A stretch of 64,000 bases of DNA from Polynucleobacter sphagniphilus (GTDB lineage Bacteria > Pseudomonadota > Gammaproteobacteria > Burkholderiales > Burkholderiaceae): NCBI RefSeq assembly GCF_001953355.1, contig NZ_MPIY01000003.1, positions 406,131-470,130 of the forward strand. Direction: 5' to 3'. Below, piece after piece: positions 1 through 9,275 of this stretch. Below the pieces are notes generated by a model that did not search any database, was not told where the DNA came from, and saw only the letters and a program-made list of their open reading frames with translations. The position numbers and the translations under genes were made by a program. The first letter of the stretch is position 1; each line of letters starts with the position of its first letter.

Positions 1-182
1 GCCTTGAATGAAAAGCTTTTTGTGGTTCAAGTTGGCGTCAGGATCGTAGTAGAAATAAGTAGCAATAAGCCTCTAAGCTTAACAGCCTCGAATGAGCTTA
101 AGATGACTTTAGGAACTATTTTCGTGCAGTTGAATGCCCAAAGAAAAAAATGCAAGCTAAAACTTTAGTAGAAAGCTCAACA

Positions 183-1130
183 ATGACATCTCTGGCAAAA
201 CCCCAAGCGCCCGGTCAGGTCAGGCATTACTTGCAATTTTCTGACCTTTCTCGAGAAGAGTATGACTATTTGCTCGAGCGTTCTGCTTGGCTCAAGGCTA
301 AATTTAAGAGCTATGAGACTTGGCATCCATTGCATGACCGCACCTTGGCAATGATTTTTGAAAAGCATTCCACTCGTACACGTTTATCTTTTGAGGCGGG
401 TATTCATCAATTGGGTGGACATGCTGTCTACCTGAATACTCGCGATACTCAATTGGGCCGCGGTGAGCCAGTAGAAGATGCCGCCCAGGTGATCTCTCGG
501 ATGACTGACATCATCATGATTCGCACCTTTGGGCAAGAGATCATTGAGCGTTTTGCTGCTAATTCACGCGTACCCGTCATTAATGGTTTAACCAATGAAT
601 ATCACCCATGTCAGGTTTTGGCTGATATTTTTACTTTTGTCGAGGCACGCGGCCCAATACAGGGTAAAACAGTTGCTTGGGTGGGTGATGCCAACAATAT
701 GGCGTACACCTGGATTCAGGCGGCCGAATGTTTGAATTTCCAAATTCGTTTTTCTGCCCCCAAGGGTTATCAACTAGATAGCTCGCGCCTCACTGGAGCA
801 GCCTTAAATCACCTCACAGTATGTTCAGACCCTAGGGATGCCTGCAAGGATGCTGATTTGGTAACAACAGATGTTTGGACCAGTATGGGTTACGAGGATG
901 AAAATGCGTCGCGTATGAGCGCATTTAAGGAGTGGATGGTTTCACCCGAGTTAATGGCGTTAGCAAAACCGGACGCTCTGTTTATGCACTGCCTCCCTGC
1001 ACATCGTGGCGAAGAGGTGGCGGCCGATGTCATTGATGGTCCACAAAGTATTGTGTGGGAAGAAGCAGAAAATCGCTTGCATGTGCAAAAAGCCCTCATG
1101 GAATATTTGCTCTGCGGTCGCTTGGATTGA
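183..1130 (+). CDS. argF: Ornithine carbamoyltransferase
   Basis: This enzyme transfers the carbamoyl group of carbamoyl phosphate to ornithine to give citrulline, in cytoplasmic arginine synthesis. The carbamoyl-phosphate motif STRTR lies near residue 64, an HPCQ motif follows in the middle, and the ornithine-side HCLPAHRGEE motif with its conserved Cys is about 46 residues from the end. I chose the ATG at 183 (315 aa) because the homology-like sequence begins soon after it. An in-frame ATG at 150 would add 11 residues, and neither has a strong ribosome binding site. The argG gene follows after 43 bp, so the two are probably cotranscribed. Bases 1-149 upstream hold no gene I can recognise. 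Confidence 0.95.
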   Translation: MTSLAKPQAPGQVRHYLQFSDLSREEYDYLLERSAWLKAKFKSYETWHPLHDRTLAMIFEKHSTRTRLSFEAGIHQLGGHAVYLNTRDTQLGRGEPVEDAAQVISRMTDIIMIRTFGQEIIERFAANSRVPVINGLTNEYHPCQVLADIFTFVEARGPIQGKTVAWVGDANNMAYTWIQAAECLNFQIRFSAPKGYQLDSSRLTGAALNHLTVCSDPRDACKDADLVTTDVWTSMGYEDENASRMSAFKEWMVSPELMALAKPDALFMHCLPAHRGEEVAADVIDGPQSIVWEEAENRLHVQKALMEYLLCGRLD

Positions 1131-1173
1131 ATATATTTAGTTTTTCGAGTTAATTTTTTATTGAATAGAAATC

Positions 1174-2403
1174 ATGTCAGATATTAAAAAAGCAGTGTTG
1201 GCGTATTCCGGTGGTCTTGATACCAGCGTTATTTTGAAGTGGCTACAAGATACCTACCAATGTGAGATCGTGACTTTTACGGCTGACTTGGGTCAGGGTG
1301 AAGAGCTGGAGCCTGCGCGTGCAAAGGCATTGCAATTTGGTATCAAGCCAGAAAATATTTTTATTGATGACCTGCGTGAAGAGTTTGTACGTGACTTTGT
1401 ATTCCCTATGTTCCGTGCCAACACCATCTACGAGGGCGAGTATTTGTTGGGTACATCTATTGCGCGCCCTTTGATTGCTAAACGCCAAATAGAAATTGCC
1501 CGCTTAACCGGTGCTGATGCGGTGTCACATGGTGCAACGGGCAAGGGAAATGATCAGGTTCGTTTTGAGCTTGGTTACTACGCTCTTGAGCCAGGAATCA
1601 AAGTGATTGCGCCATGGCGTGAATGGGATCTGCTATCACGCGAAAAATTAATGGCCTACGCTGAAAAGCATGGTATTCCAGTCGAGATGAAGCATAAGCA
1701 AGGTGGCTCACCCTATTCCATGGATGCCAACCTCTTGCACATTAGCTATGAAGGCCGTCATTTGGAAAACCCCAATGCCGAGGCTGAAGAATCAATGTGG
1801 CGTTGGACTGTTTCACCTGAAAGGGCCCCGGATGCTGCTCAAATTATTGAAATTGAATTCCGTGCAGGAGATCCAGTAGCGATTGATGGTAAGACTTATA
1901 AGCCACATGAGTTATTAGCTGAGTTAAATCGCCTTGGCGGAATGCATGGCATCGGTCGTTTAGATTTAGTCGAAAACCGTTTTGTCGGCATGAAGAGTCG
2001 TGGATGCTATGAAACCCCTGGTGGAACTATCTTGCTTAAAGCGCACCGCGGTATCGAGAGCATCACCCTTGATCGTGAAGTGGCTCACTTAAAAGATGAT
2101 TTGATGCCTCGCTACGCTAGCCTGATTTATAACGGCTTATGGTGGGCTCCAGAGCGTATTGCCTTGCAAACCTTAATTGACCACACCCAGCAAATGGTAA
2201 ATGGCGTGGTGCGTTTGAAACTCTATAAGGGCTCGGTCTCAGTCATTTCGCGCGATTCAGCAAATACATTGTTCGATCAAACAATTGCTACTTTTGACGA
2301 TGATGGTGGCGCTTATAACCAAGCCGATGCTGGTGGCTTCATCAAGCTCAATGCTTTGCGTATGCGCATTGCTGAGACTGCTAAGCGCAAGCGCGCTAAA
2401 TAA
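1174..2403 (+). CDS. argG: Argininosuccinate synthase
   Basis: This enzyme joins citrulline and aspartate using ATP, the step after argF. The N-type ATP pyrophosphatase loop [11 protein letters not shown] is at residues 9-19, and the 409-aa length is normal for the short bacterial form. The Gly-rich segment [13 protein letters not shown] in the first half also fits the family. It sits directly behind argF on the same strand with no terminator between them, so coexpression is likely. The ppnP gene follows after 32 bp. Confidence 0.97.
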   Translation: MSDIKKAVLAYSGGLDTSVILKWLQDTYQCEIVTFTADLGQGEELEPARAKALQFGIKPENIFIDDLREEFVRDFVFPMFRANTIYEGEYLLGTSIARPLIAKRQIEIARLTGADAVSHGATGKGNDQVRFELGYYALEPGIKVIAPWREWDLLSREKLMAYAEKHGIPVEMKHKQGGSPYSMDANLLHISYEGRHLENPNAEAEESMWRWTVSPERAPDAAQIIEIEFRAGDPVAIDGKTYKPHELLAELNRLGGMHGIGRLDLVENRFVGMKSRGCYETPGGTILLKAHRGIESITLDREVAHLKDDLMPRYASLIYNGLWWAPERIALQTLIDHTQQMVNGVVRLKLYKGSVSVISRDSANTLFDQTIATFDDDGGAYNQADAGGFIKLNALRMRIAETAKRKRAK

Positions 2404-2435
2404 TTTTTTAACGATGTTGATTTGAAAGAATAAAG

Positions 2436-2741
2436 ATGCAATTTGATCAAGTATCAGTAGGTAAAAAAGCGAATGTATTTTTTGATGGTAAATGCGTCTC
2501 ACATACCGTCACCTTGCCAAATGGTGTGCGTAAGTCTGTTGGTGTTGTGCTTCCAAGCACTTTACGTTTTGACTTAAGCACTAAAGAAATTATGGAAGTG
2601 GTGGATGGCAATGCTTTTGTGAGCATTAATGGTGCTCCTGAACAGGAGTTCAAGGCAGGTCAGAGCTGGGAAGTGGAAAAGGGCGGATATTTTATTATTC
2701 GCGCCGAGTCACCAGTTCACTACGTTTGCCACTTTGAGTAA
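2436..2741 (+). CDS. ppnP: Pyrimidine/purine nucleoside phosphorylase, PpnP (DUF1255) family
   Basis: This is a 101-aa single-domain cupin of the YaiE/PpnP family, which cleaves nucleosides with phosphate to free base and ribose-1-phosphate. Family-like features are the RKSVGVVLP strand near residue 30, an E-I-M-E-V-V-DG turn in the middle and the C-terminal PVHYVCHF strand. The length matches the family. It is the last gene before a strong terminator and is probably carried on the arg transcript. The enzymatic role comes from the family, not from anything specific seen here. Confidence 0.85.
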   Translation: MQFDQVSVGKKANVFFDGKCVSHTVTLPNGVRKSVGVVLPSTLRFDLSTKEIMEVVDGNAFVSINGAPEQEFKAGQSWEVEKGGYFIIRAESPVHYVCHFE

Positions 2742-2780
2742 AGCTGAGTTGTTGCTCGCCACTGTATCGCTGGCGCAAAC

Positions 2781-2809
2781 AAAATGCAGACCAAGGTCTG
2801 CATTTTTTT
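2781..2809. terminator. Bidirectional intrinsic terminator
   Basis: A 12-bp stem (AAAATGCAGACC with GGTCTGCATTTT) and a 2-base loop are followed by a T-run. The leading A-run makes it usable from the opposite strand, which suits its place between the convergent ppnP and DUF192 genes. Confidence 0.9.
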
Positions 2810-2822
2810 ATGACTTCTTTGC

Positions 2823-3281
2823 TTATTTCTTCGGTAAGCCTGTCACTGTCATTCCTGGAATGATCACGCGCTCTGCAAACCATTGCTTGTTCATCTCTAG
2901 AGCGTAACGAATGGGGGCTGTTGGGCAGTGGTTATTGGTGGTGTCAGCTTGCATTTCTTCAATATTCACAATCTTGCCGTCATCTGCAATAAATGCAATC
3001 GATAGGGGGATCTTGGTGTTTTTCATCCAAAAGCAATTTCCTGCTTTCTGTTCAAAAACAAATAGCATTCCTGAGTTAGTGGGCATGCTCGTGCGATTCA
3101 TCAGCCCAACTTCTCTTGCTTGAGGGGTATCCGCTAACTCTGCTTGAATACGATAAATTCCTGTTTTCAGTTCAATAGTCGGCAGGCCAGTGTTCACTTG
3201 CGCGATGGTGCTGATGGAGATCAGGAAGGAAGCGGCGCCCGCTAAGGTCAGGAGGATGGGTTTGATATTCAGAAGGTGCAT
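2823..3281 (-). CDS. DUF192 family exported protein
   Basis: This is a small exported or membrane-anchored protein of about 152 residues with a hydrophobic N-terminal segment typical of a signal peptide. The mature part has the DUF192 (COG1430) pattern: E-V-GLMNRTSMP, then GMLFVFE, then FWMKNTKIPLSIAFI, then V-NIEEMQ. The biochemical function of this family is not established. I chose the ATG at 3281; the frame is open further upstream to a TTG at 3296. It is convergent with ppnP and shares its terminator. Confidence 0.85.
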   Translation of the reverse strand: MHLLNIKPILLTLAGAASFLISISTIAQVNTGLPTIELKTGIYRIQAELADTPQAREVGLMNRTSMPTNSGMLFVFEQKAGNCFWMKNTKIPLSIAFIADDGKIVNIEEMQADTTNNHCPTAPIRYALEMNKQWFAERVIIPGMTVTGLPKK

Positions 3282-3341
3282 GATGCTCTCTAGCAAATAG
3301 GGTGTGCGTGCATTCTAAGGGAGAAGAAAATATAGGCGAAA

Positions 3342-3368
3342 AAAACCCAGGAACAAGTCCTGGGTTTT
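3342..3368 (-). terminator. Intrinsic terminator of the cold-shock gene
   Basis: An 11-bp stem (AAAACCCAGGA with TCCTGGGTTTT) with a 5-base loop lies 20 bp after the stop codon of the minus-strand cold-shock gene. It ends in a U-run when read on the minus strand. Confidence 0.88.
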
Positions 3369-3387
3369 AGTAATGATCTAAGAGCGA

Positions 3388-3591
3388 TTAAGCTGCTTGG
3401 ATATTGGTAGCTTGTTTGCCTTTAGGACCTTGGGTAATGTCAAACGTTACCTTTTGGTTTTCCTTGAGGGTTTTAAACCCAGGCATTGTAATTGCGCTGA
3501 AATGCGCAAACAACTCTTCTTCACCATCATCAGGTTTGATAAAACCAAAACCTTTTGCATCATTGAACCACTTAACAATTCCGGTCGCCAT
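3388..3591 (-). CDS. Cold-shock domain protein (CspA family)
   Basis: This 67-aa nucleic-acid-binding protein is a single cold-shock domain, an OB fold that acts as an RNA chaperone. RNP1 (KGFGFI) is at residues 13-18 and RNP2-like LFAHF at 27-31. The start ATG has GGAG five bases upstream. A minus-strand promoter candidate about 110-140 bp upstream implies an untranslated leader of roughly 100 nt, as is common for this family. Which Csp paralogue it is cannot be told from sequence alone. Confidence 0.95.
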   Translation of the reverse strand: MATGIVKWFNDAKGFGFIKPDDGEEELFAHFSAITMPGFKTLKENQKVTFDITQGPKGKQATNIQAA

Positions 3592-3701
3592 GCGAACTCC
3601 ATTACATAAACTTAAAACAACCGTGATGAGGGTGAATACTTTTTAATCAGTCTCGCTCTACAACACGCCTAAATAGGACTTTAAATAAAGCCTATACCCT
3701 G

Positions 3702-3730
3702 ATTGTTTGCCCTTTATGGTGAGGTGTCAA
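3702..3730 (-). promoter_or_regulatory. Candidate sigma-70 promoter of the cold-shock gene
   Basis: Read on the minus strand there is a perfect TTGACA -35 (3725-3730), a 17-bp spacer and AACAAT as a 4-of-6 -10 (3702-3707). Transcription would begin near 3695, giving a leader of about 100 nt before the cold-shock ATG. Confidence 0.55.
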
Positions 3731-3877
3731 GGGGTTATATGCATATAGTTGGGGTGAAGTACCCCTTTTTTTATGAAAAAATGCCCCAATATGGGGTAAG
3801 TGGGCTTTATTAATGGTTTTTTCACAACAGGACCCCTGTAAATTTAAGTTTATGTATCTGTGTTTAGAATGTTTCTC

Positions 3878-4225
3878 ATGAGTCGCACAACGAAAAATCC
3901 CACGGTTGGTAGTCCCAACAACCCCTACATCGAAGACACCGTCCTTCTCGAAAAGCAGGCCGAGAAAGTAAAGGAGCCTTCGATGTATAAAGTTTTACTA
4001 TTGAATGACGATTACACCCCAATGGAGTTTGTGGTGATGGTCATTCAGGAGTATTTTAGGAAGGATCATGAAACGGCAACTCGGATCATGCTCCAGGTTC
4101 ATTTGGTAGGCAAAGGCGTTTGTGGAATTTTTACCCGCGATGTGGCTGCCACCAAAGTGCATCAGGTTTTAGAGCTCTCCCGCGAAGCGGGCCACCCACT
4201 ACAGTGCACGATGGAGGAAGCATGA
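3878..4225 (+). CDS. clpS: ClpA adaptor protein ClpS
   Basis: This adaptor delivers N-degron substrates to the ClpAP protease. The substrate-binding segment [13 protein letters not shown] is in the middle, followed by the [15 protein letters not shown] strand-helix typical of ClpS. The start is uncertain because there is no clear ribosome binding site: ATG 3878 gives 115 aa, while ATG 3869 and GTG 3860 add 3 and 6 residues. The stop overlaps the clpA start in ATGA, so the two genes are translationally coupled. Confidence 0.93.
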   Translation: MSRTTKNPTVGSPNNPYIEDTVLLEKQAEKVKEPSMYKVLLLNDDYTPMEFVVMVIQEYFRKDHETATRIMLQVHLVGKGVCGIFTRDVAATKVHQVLELSREAGHPLQCTMEEA

Positions 4226-6528
4226 TTGCCCAAGAATTAGAAGTGAGTTTGCATATGGCGTTTGTTGACGCTCGGGCTGCTCGACATGAGTTCATTACGG
4301 TCGAGCACTTATTGGCCTCTCTATTGGATAACGCAACAGCGGTTGAGGTTCTCAAAGCTTGCGCAGTTAATATTGCGGAGCTGCGTGCGCAACTCAAAAA
4401 TTTTATTAATGACAATACTCCGGTAGTGCCTGGTAACGAAGAGGTCGATACTCAGCCAACTCTAGGCTTTCAGCGGGTCATTCAGCGCGCCATTATGCAC
4501 GTGCAGTCAACCTCTAGTGGCAAGAAAGAAGTCACTGGCGCAAATGTGTTGGTGGCTATTTTTGGCGAGAAAGACTCCCATGCGGTGTATTTCTTGCAGC
4601 AACAGGGTGTTACCCGCTTAGATGTAGTGAACTTTATTAGTCATGGCGTTCGTAAGGATCAGGCTGAACATGTGAAACCTGTAGATCCTGCACAAGAGAC
4701 AGAAGAATCTGCCTCAGGTGGAAAAGAAAGTCCGCTAGAGCAGTTCACGCAAAATCTTAATGCTATGGCGCGCCAAGGCAAGATTGACCCCTTAATTGGT
4801 CGTGACAGCGAAGTGGAGCGTGTCATTCAGGTCTTGTGCCGTCGTCGCAAAAATAATCCTTTGTTGGTTGGTGAGGCTGGCGTTGGAAAAACAGCGATTG
4901 CCGAAGGCCTGGCCTGGAGAATTGTGAAGGGGGATGTCCCTGATATCTTGGCTGATGCTACCGTCTACTCCTTAGATATGGGCGCACTTTTAGCTGGCAC
5001 TAAATATCGTGGTGATTTTGAACAGCGTCTTAAAAGCGTTCTCAAATCCCTTAAAGACAGCCCACATGGCGTTCTCTTTATTGATGAGATCCATACCTTG
5101 ATTGGGGCTGGTGCTGCATCTGGGGGTACTCTCGATGCAAGCAATTTGCTCAAACCCGCTCTATCAAATGGGCAGCTCAAGTGTATCGGCGCAACCACCT
5201 TTACTGAGTATCGTGGCATCTTTGAAAAAGATGCAGCATTATCTCGCCGCTTCCAGAAGGTGGATGTTGTTGAGCCTACTGTAGATCAAACCGTCCAGAT
5301 TCTGCGTGGACTCAAGTCCCGTTTTGAAGAACATCATAGTGTGAAATACGCTGCTGCGGCTTTAGTAGCTGCCGCTGAACTTTCTTCACGCTACATTAAT
5401 GACCGTCATTTGCCAGATAAGGCAATCGATGTGATTGATGAGGCTGGCGCTGCGCAGCGTATCTTGCCAAAGTCTAAGCAGAAGAAAACGATTGGTCGCC
5501 CCGAGATTGAAGAAATTGTGGCAAAGATTGCGCGCATCCCCCCACAGTCAGTCACGGTGGATGACCGTAGCAAATTACAGACCTTAGATCGTGATATCAA
5601 GAGTGTCGTCTTCGGTCAGGACCCAGCAATTGAGGCGCTAGCAAGTGCCATCAAAATGACGCGTGCGGGCCTTGGGAAGATTGATCGCCCGATCGGTTCA
5701 TTCTTGTTTTCGGGCCCTACGGGCGTTGGTAAAACTGAAGTTGCCAAACAGCTTGCCTACATTCTTGGCATTGAGTTGTTGCGTTTTGATATGTCTGAGT
5801 ACATGGAGCGCCATGCCGTTAGCCGTTTAATTGGCGCGCCTCCGGGCTATGTTGGTTTTGACCAAGGCGGCTTATTAACTGAGGCAGTGAATAAGAAGCC
5901 GCATTGCGTACTCTTGCTTGATGAGATTGAGAAAGCCCACCCAGATATTTTCAATATCTTGCTGCAAGTAATGGATCACGGTACTTTGACAGATAACAAT
6001 GGCCGTAAAACTGACTTCCGCAATGTCATCATCATCATGACTACGAATGCTGGTGCAGAGGCAATGCAGAAATCAACCATCGGCTTTACTAATGCTCGTG
6101 AGTCTGGTGATGAGATGGCTGATATTAAAAAGTATTTCACGCCAGAATTCCGCAATCGCTTGGATGCTATCGTCTCCTTCAAGGCGCTTGATGAAACCAT
6201 CATCATGCGGGTTGTGGATAAATTCTTAATGCAGTTAGAGGAGCAATTGCATGAGAAGAAGGTGGATGCCACTTTTAGCCCTGCATTACGCGCCCACCTT
6301 GCTAAGCATGGTTTCGATCCTTTAATGGGGGCTCGGCCAATGCAGCGGATTATTCAAGATACCGTTCGCAAGGCTTTGGCAGATGAACTACTCTTTGGTA
6401 AGTTAGCACAGGGTGGTGCGGTAGCGGTTGATATTGATGCTGACGGTAAGGTGTTACTGGATTTTCAGGCACCTGCATTGCCGCGCAAGCTACCCAAGGC
6501 TGATGTGGCTCCGGCCGAAGAAATCTGA
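4222..6528 (+). CDS. clpA: ATP-dependent Clp protease ATP-binding subunit ClpA
   Basis: This is the hexameric AAA+ unfoldase that feeds proteins to ClpP. It has an N-terminal Clp repeat domain (about residues 1-150), a first AAA+ module with Walker A GEAGVGKT at 217-224, and a second with GPTGVGKT at 498-505. The 768-aa length is normal. The ATG at 4222 overlaps the clpS stop and has GGAGGA just upstream, so upstream extensions of the frame are not real. A UUCG-loop terminator follows. clpP is not in the window. Confidence 0.97.
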   Translation: MIAQELEVSLHMAFVDARAARHEFITVEHLLASLLDNATAVEVLKACAVNIAELRAQLKNFINDNTPVVPGNEEVDTQPTLGFQRVIQRAIMHVQSTSSGKKEVTGANVLVAIFGEKDSHAVYFLQQQGVTRLDVVNFISHGVRKDQAEHVKPVDPAQETEESASGGKESPLEQFTQNLNAMARQGKIDPLIGRDSEVERVIQVLCRRRKNNPLLVGEAGVGKTAIAEGLAWRIVKGDVPDILADATVYSLDMGALLAGTKYRGDFEQRLKSVLKSLKDSPHGVLFIDEIHTLIGAGAASGGTLDASNLLKPALSNGQLKCIGATTFTEYRGIFEKDAALSRRFQKVDVVEPTVDQTVQILRGLKSRFEEHHSVKYAAAALVAAAELSSRYINDRHLPDKAIDVIDEAGAAQRILPKSKQKKTIGRPEIEEIVAKIARIPPQSVTVDDRSKLQTLDRDIKSVVFGQDPAIEALASAIKMTRAGLGKIDRPIGSFLFSGPTGVGKTEVAKQLAYILGIELLRFDMSEYMERHAVSRLIGAPPGYVGFDQGGLLTEAVNKKPHCVLLLDEIEKAHPDIFNILLQVMDHGTLTDNNGRKTDFRNVIIIMTTNAGAEAMQKSTIGFTNARESGDEMADIKKYFTPEFRNRLDAIVSFKALDETIIMRVVDKFLMQLEEQLHEKKVDATFSPALRAHLAKHGFDPLMGARPMQRIIQDTVRKALADELLFGKLAQGGAVAVDIDADGKVLLDFQAPALPRKLPKADVAPAEEI

Positions 6529-6562
6529 TCCAAATTCAGAAACTAGTTTTTGTATGCAAACA

Positions 6563-6585
6563 AGACCACCTTCGGGTGGTTTTTG
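6563..6585 (+). terminator. Intrinsic terminator after clpA
   Basis: The stem AAGACCACC/GGTGGTTTT is closed by a TTCG tetraloop and ends in a T-run, 35 bp beyond the clpA stop. Confidence 0.92.
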
Positions 6586-6673
6586 TTTATTTAGCAATAA
6601 TGTCAACTCGCTATTTTGAATGAGCGTTATATGAGTAGGGATCAGAATTCAAATAAATACCCAGGAGGTAAAG

Positions 6674-6997
6674 ATGAAAAAAATCCTAATTTCTGTAATG
6701 ACAGCGCTCGCTTTATGCAGTTTTGTTGCTCCTGCCAATGCTTATGGTTGGCATGGCGGTGGATGGCACGGTGCTTGGCGTGGAGGTGGTTATGGGTATG
6801 GTTGGGCACCATTTGCAGTAGGTGCGGTGGCCGGAGCAGTAGTTGCTAGTACTTACTATCGTCCTGCACCCGTCTACTATGCAACGCCATACTATCAAGT
6901 GGCCCATAGAACAGCGGCATTTTGTCCTGAGAATGGACTCTACTACCCTCAAACCCAAGCTTGCCCAAGTGGCTGGCAGCAGGTTCCAGTTCAGTAA
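6674..6997 (+). CDS. Small secreted Gly/Tyr/His-rich protein of unknown function
   Basis: This 107-aa protein has a clear Sec signal peptide (MKKILISVMTALALCSF, cleavage likely after ANA near residue 23). A short GWHGGGWHG-type Gly/Trp/His stretch, a small hydrophobic alanine/valine segment and a Tyr/Pro-rich stretch follow. The C-terminal part has two Cys residues that could form a disulfide. An ideal ribosome binding site, AGGAGG, lies 7 bases before the ATG. It stands alone between two terminators. I do not recognise a family with a known role; it resembles small envelope or outer-surface proteins. Confidence 0.85.
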   Translation: MKKILISVMTALALCSFVAPANAYGWHGGGWHGAWRGGGYGYGWAPFAVGAVAGAVVASTYYRPAPVYYATPYYQVAHRTAAFCPENGLYYPQTQACPSGWQQVPVQ

Positions 6998-7008
6998 TTT
7001 TAGGAAAA

Positions 7009-7042
7009 AATAAACCGCCCAAATAGAGAGGGGCGGTTTATT
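7009..7042. terminator. Bidirectional terminator
   Basis: A 12-bp stem (AATAAACCGCCC with GGGCGGTTTATT) with a 10-base loop lies between the convergent small secreted protein gene and dut. Confidence 0.88.
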
Positions 7043-7063
7043 CAATTGCCGAGGCGTGATGCT

Positions 7064-7513
7064 TTAGCTGCGACCGGTGCTGCCAAAGCCCCCAGCACCG
7101 CGGCTGCTTTCAGTGAACTCCTCTACCACTTTGAGCTCAACTTGTTGAACGGGCATGACGACCAATTGAGCTAAGCGCTCCATTGGTTCGAGCTTGAAGG
7201 CTGTGTCACCACGATTCCAGGTGCTCACCATTAATTGACCTTGGTAGTCTGAGTCGATCAAGCCAACTAGATTTCCTAAGACGATGCCATGCTTATGACC
7301 CAAGCCAGAGCGCGGCAGAATAAAAGCAGCATAGCGAGGATCTTCAACGTAAATCGCTAAACCGGTTGGTATCAGTACGGTTTGTCCTGGTGCGATGTCG
7401 ATTGTTTGATCAATACATGCGCGTAAGTCCAGGCCTGCACTACCTGGTGTCCCATATGCGGGTAATAGGGAGCGCATGCGCTCATCTAAAATTTTGACTT
7501 GGAGTGATTGCAT
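7064..7513 (-). CDS. dut: dUTP diphosphatase (dUTPase)
   Basis: This trimeric enzyme hydrolyses dUTP to dUMP and keeps uracil out of DNA. All five family motifs are visible: GSAGLDL (24-30), PRSGLG (67-72), GLIDSDYQG (84-92), ERLAQ (112-116) and the C-terminal [10 protein letters not shown] (138-147). The 149-aa length is normal. coaBC lies 40 bp upstream on the same strand, a common neighbour pair (coaBC-dut) in proteobacteria. Confidence 0.97.
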   Translation of the reverse strand: MQSLQVKILDERMRSLLPAYGTPGSAGLDLRACIDQTIDIAPGQTVLIPTGLAIYVEDPRYAAFILPRSGLGHKHGIVLGNLVGLIDSDYQGQLMVSTWNRGDTAFKLEPMERLAQLVVMPVQQVELKVVEEFTESSRGAGGFGSTGRS

Positions 7514-7553
7514 GAAGATTCCTAAAGCAAATAAATGGATGAATTGCGCATGA

Positions 7554-8765
7554 TTACAATTTTTTAGCCACTAACTGAATGAGTTGACGTGCTAAAACGA
7601 GTTTTTCAGCTTGAGCGAGTTTCTTGCTACCACGATCATCAATCACTAGTAATTGATTGAGATTGCTGCCAAAGGTATCGGGCCCAATATTGCCCACAAT
7701 CATTGGAATGCCTTTACGAATTCTTTTCGCCTTTGCATGCTCGGCAAGTGTAGTGGATTCGGCGGCAAAGCCGACACAGTATGGATAAGGTTTGCCAGCT
7801 TTCTTTTTTACCGCCTTTGCAACGTCTAGCAAAATATCGGGGTTCGCAATCAATTCAATGGCAGGGGCTTTAGTTCCCTGGCGCTTCATCTTTTCTTTAG
7901 AAGGCTTGGCGATACCCCAGTCAGCCACGGCAGCGACAGCAAAGAAAATATCGCAGTCGGTCGATGCCATGGTTGCAGCATGCATCTCTTTAGCGCTAAT
8001 GACATTGGTACGAGTAATGCGACCAGTTGCTTGAAGCGGTGTGTTCAGATCGCAGGGGCCTGCAATCAGATGCACTTGCGCACCAGCCTCAATGGCGGCC
8101 CGCGCAATCGCAAAGCCCATCTTGCCGGAGCTGTGATTGGTGATACCGCGCACTGGATCAATTGCTTCAAATGTGGGACCCGCAGTAATCAGTACGCGTT
8201 TGCCAGACAATACTTTCTTCTGAAAGAAGGCAATCACCTGTTCTGTAATTTCAGCGGGCTCTAACATTCTGCCCATGCCAATTTCACCGCATGCCTGAAA
8301 TCCGCTAGCAGGGCCTAACAAAGTAACCCCATCAGCCTCTAAACGCGCAACGCTGCGAGTGGTGGCGCTGTACTCCCACATTTGGCGATTCATGGCTGGT
8401 GCAAGCAGGAGAGGGCAGTCACGCGCTAGACATAGCGTTGAGAGTAAATCATCGGCTAGACCCAGTGAAAGTTTGGCCATGAGGTCTGCGCTTGCGGGTG
8501 CAATGACAATAGCATCGGCTGCTCTGGAAAGCTCAATATGTGCCATATTGTTTGCAATACGCTCATCCCATTGATTGATATAAACCGGGTTGCCCGTTAA
8601 AGCTTGCATAGTTACGGGAGTAACAAATTGCTGGGCTGCTTGCGTCATGACAACTTGAACCGATGCACCCTCTTGCATGAGCAAGCGAGCAAGTTCCGGA
8701 GCTTTATAGGCGGCAATTCCCCCGGAAATACCTAGGACGATTTTCTTGTTTAAAAGTGATTGCAT
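7554..8765 (-). CDS. coaBC: Bifunctional phosphopantothenoylcysteine decarboxylase / phosphopantothenate-cysteine ligase
   Basis: This protein carries out two consecutive coenzyme A synthesis steps. The N-terminal flavin-dependent CoaC half has SGGIAAYK near residue 15, the catalytic His at 76 (MAHIELS), PAMN at 123-126 and the Cys at 159 in the substrate flap (ACGEIGMG). The C-terminal CoaB half begins near residue 185 with [10 protein letters not shown] and ends in a Rossmann-like region. Its 403 aa fit the fused form. It is followed by dut and preceded by lspA 18 bp upstream, so the run ribF-ileS-lspA-coaBC-dut probably forms one transcript. Confidence 0.96.
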   Translation of the reverse strand: MQSLLNKKIVLGISGGIAAYKAPELARLLMQEGASVQVVMTQAAQQFVTPVTMQALTGNPVYINQWDERIANNMAHIELSRAADAIVIAPASADLMAKLSLGLADDLLSTLCLARDCPLLLAPAMNRQMWEYSATTRSVARLEADGVTLLGPASGFQACGEIGMGRMLEPAEITEQVIAFFQKKVLSGKRVLITAGPTFEAIDPVRGITNHSSGKMGFAIARAAIEAGAQVHLIAGPCDLNTPLQATGRITRTNVISAKEMHAATMASTDCDIFFAVAAVADWGIAKPSKEKMKRQGTKAPAIELIANPDILLDVAKAVKKKAGKPYPYCVGFAAESTTLAEHAKAKRIRKGIPMIVGNIGPDTFGSNLNQLLVIDDRGSKKLAQAEKLVLARQLIQLVAKKL

Positions 8766-8783
8766 GGCGCCAGCTTAATTGGG

Positions 8784-9275
8784 TTAGGCAGTTTTGCCAA
8801 ATGCCTTGCGCAACTCACCCCAAACTATCAGGGCGGCGCCGATGCAGATTGCGCTATCAGCTACATTGAATGCTGGCCAATGCCAAGTAGCGTAGTGAAG
8901 GTCAATGAAATCAACTACAGCACCAAAACGGATGCGATCCAATACGTTTCCTAGTGCACCCCCCAGAATCAAACTCAGAGCCCATGAGAGGGTTTTATCG
9001 CTCTGGCTCTTGCGCAATAGCAGCACGATATAAAGCGATGCTCCTAGACCCAAGGCGGTAAATAACCAACGCTGCCAGCCTGACCCTTGGGCTAGAAAAG
9101 AAAATGCCGCTCCAGGGTTAAAGAGCAAGAGCCAGTTCATGAAGGGCAATACTGCTTCAGGTTGGCCAAATTGCAAATGGGTCAATGCGAGCAGTTTGCT
9201 CACCTGATCAAGCAATATGACAAATATTGCGATCGCCAACGCCTTCTTAAAAGGCAGCTCTTGCTTGGTTTGCAT
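8784..9275 (-). CDS. lspA: Lipoprotein signal peptidase (signal peptidase II)
   Basis: This inner-membrane aspartyl protease removes signal peptides from lipoproteins. Four hydrophobic segments are visible. The two catalytic Asp residues are at 122 (VVDFID) and 140 (NVADSA), with the GNVLDR motif at 109-114. It is 163 aa long. Its ATG overlaps the ileS stop by one base (TAATG), showing translational coupling; ileS-lspA is a widely conserved order. Confidence 0.96.
   Translation of the reverse strand: MQTKQELPFKKALAIAIFVILLDQVSKLLALTHLQFGQPEAVLPFMNWLLLFNPGAAFSFLAQGSGWQRWLFTALGLGASLYIVLLLRKSQSDKTLSWALSLILGGALGNVLDRIRFGAVVDFIDLHYATWHWPAFNVADSAICIGAALIVWGELRKAFGKTA

Noticed and set aside
1..168. 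A frame open from the left edge and running into argF
   Set aside because: Its roughly 55-residue translation resembles nothing I know, it overlaps the argF start, and without upstream sequence it cannot be judged.
2629..2907. A 92-codon plus-strand frame across the ppnP end and terminator
   Set aside because: It runs through a strong bidirectional terminator and overlaps ppnP in another frame.
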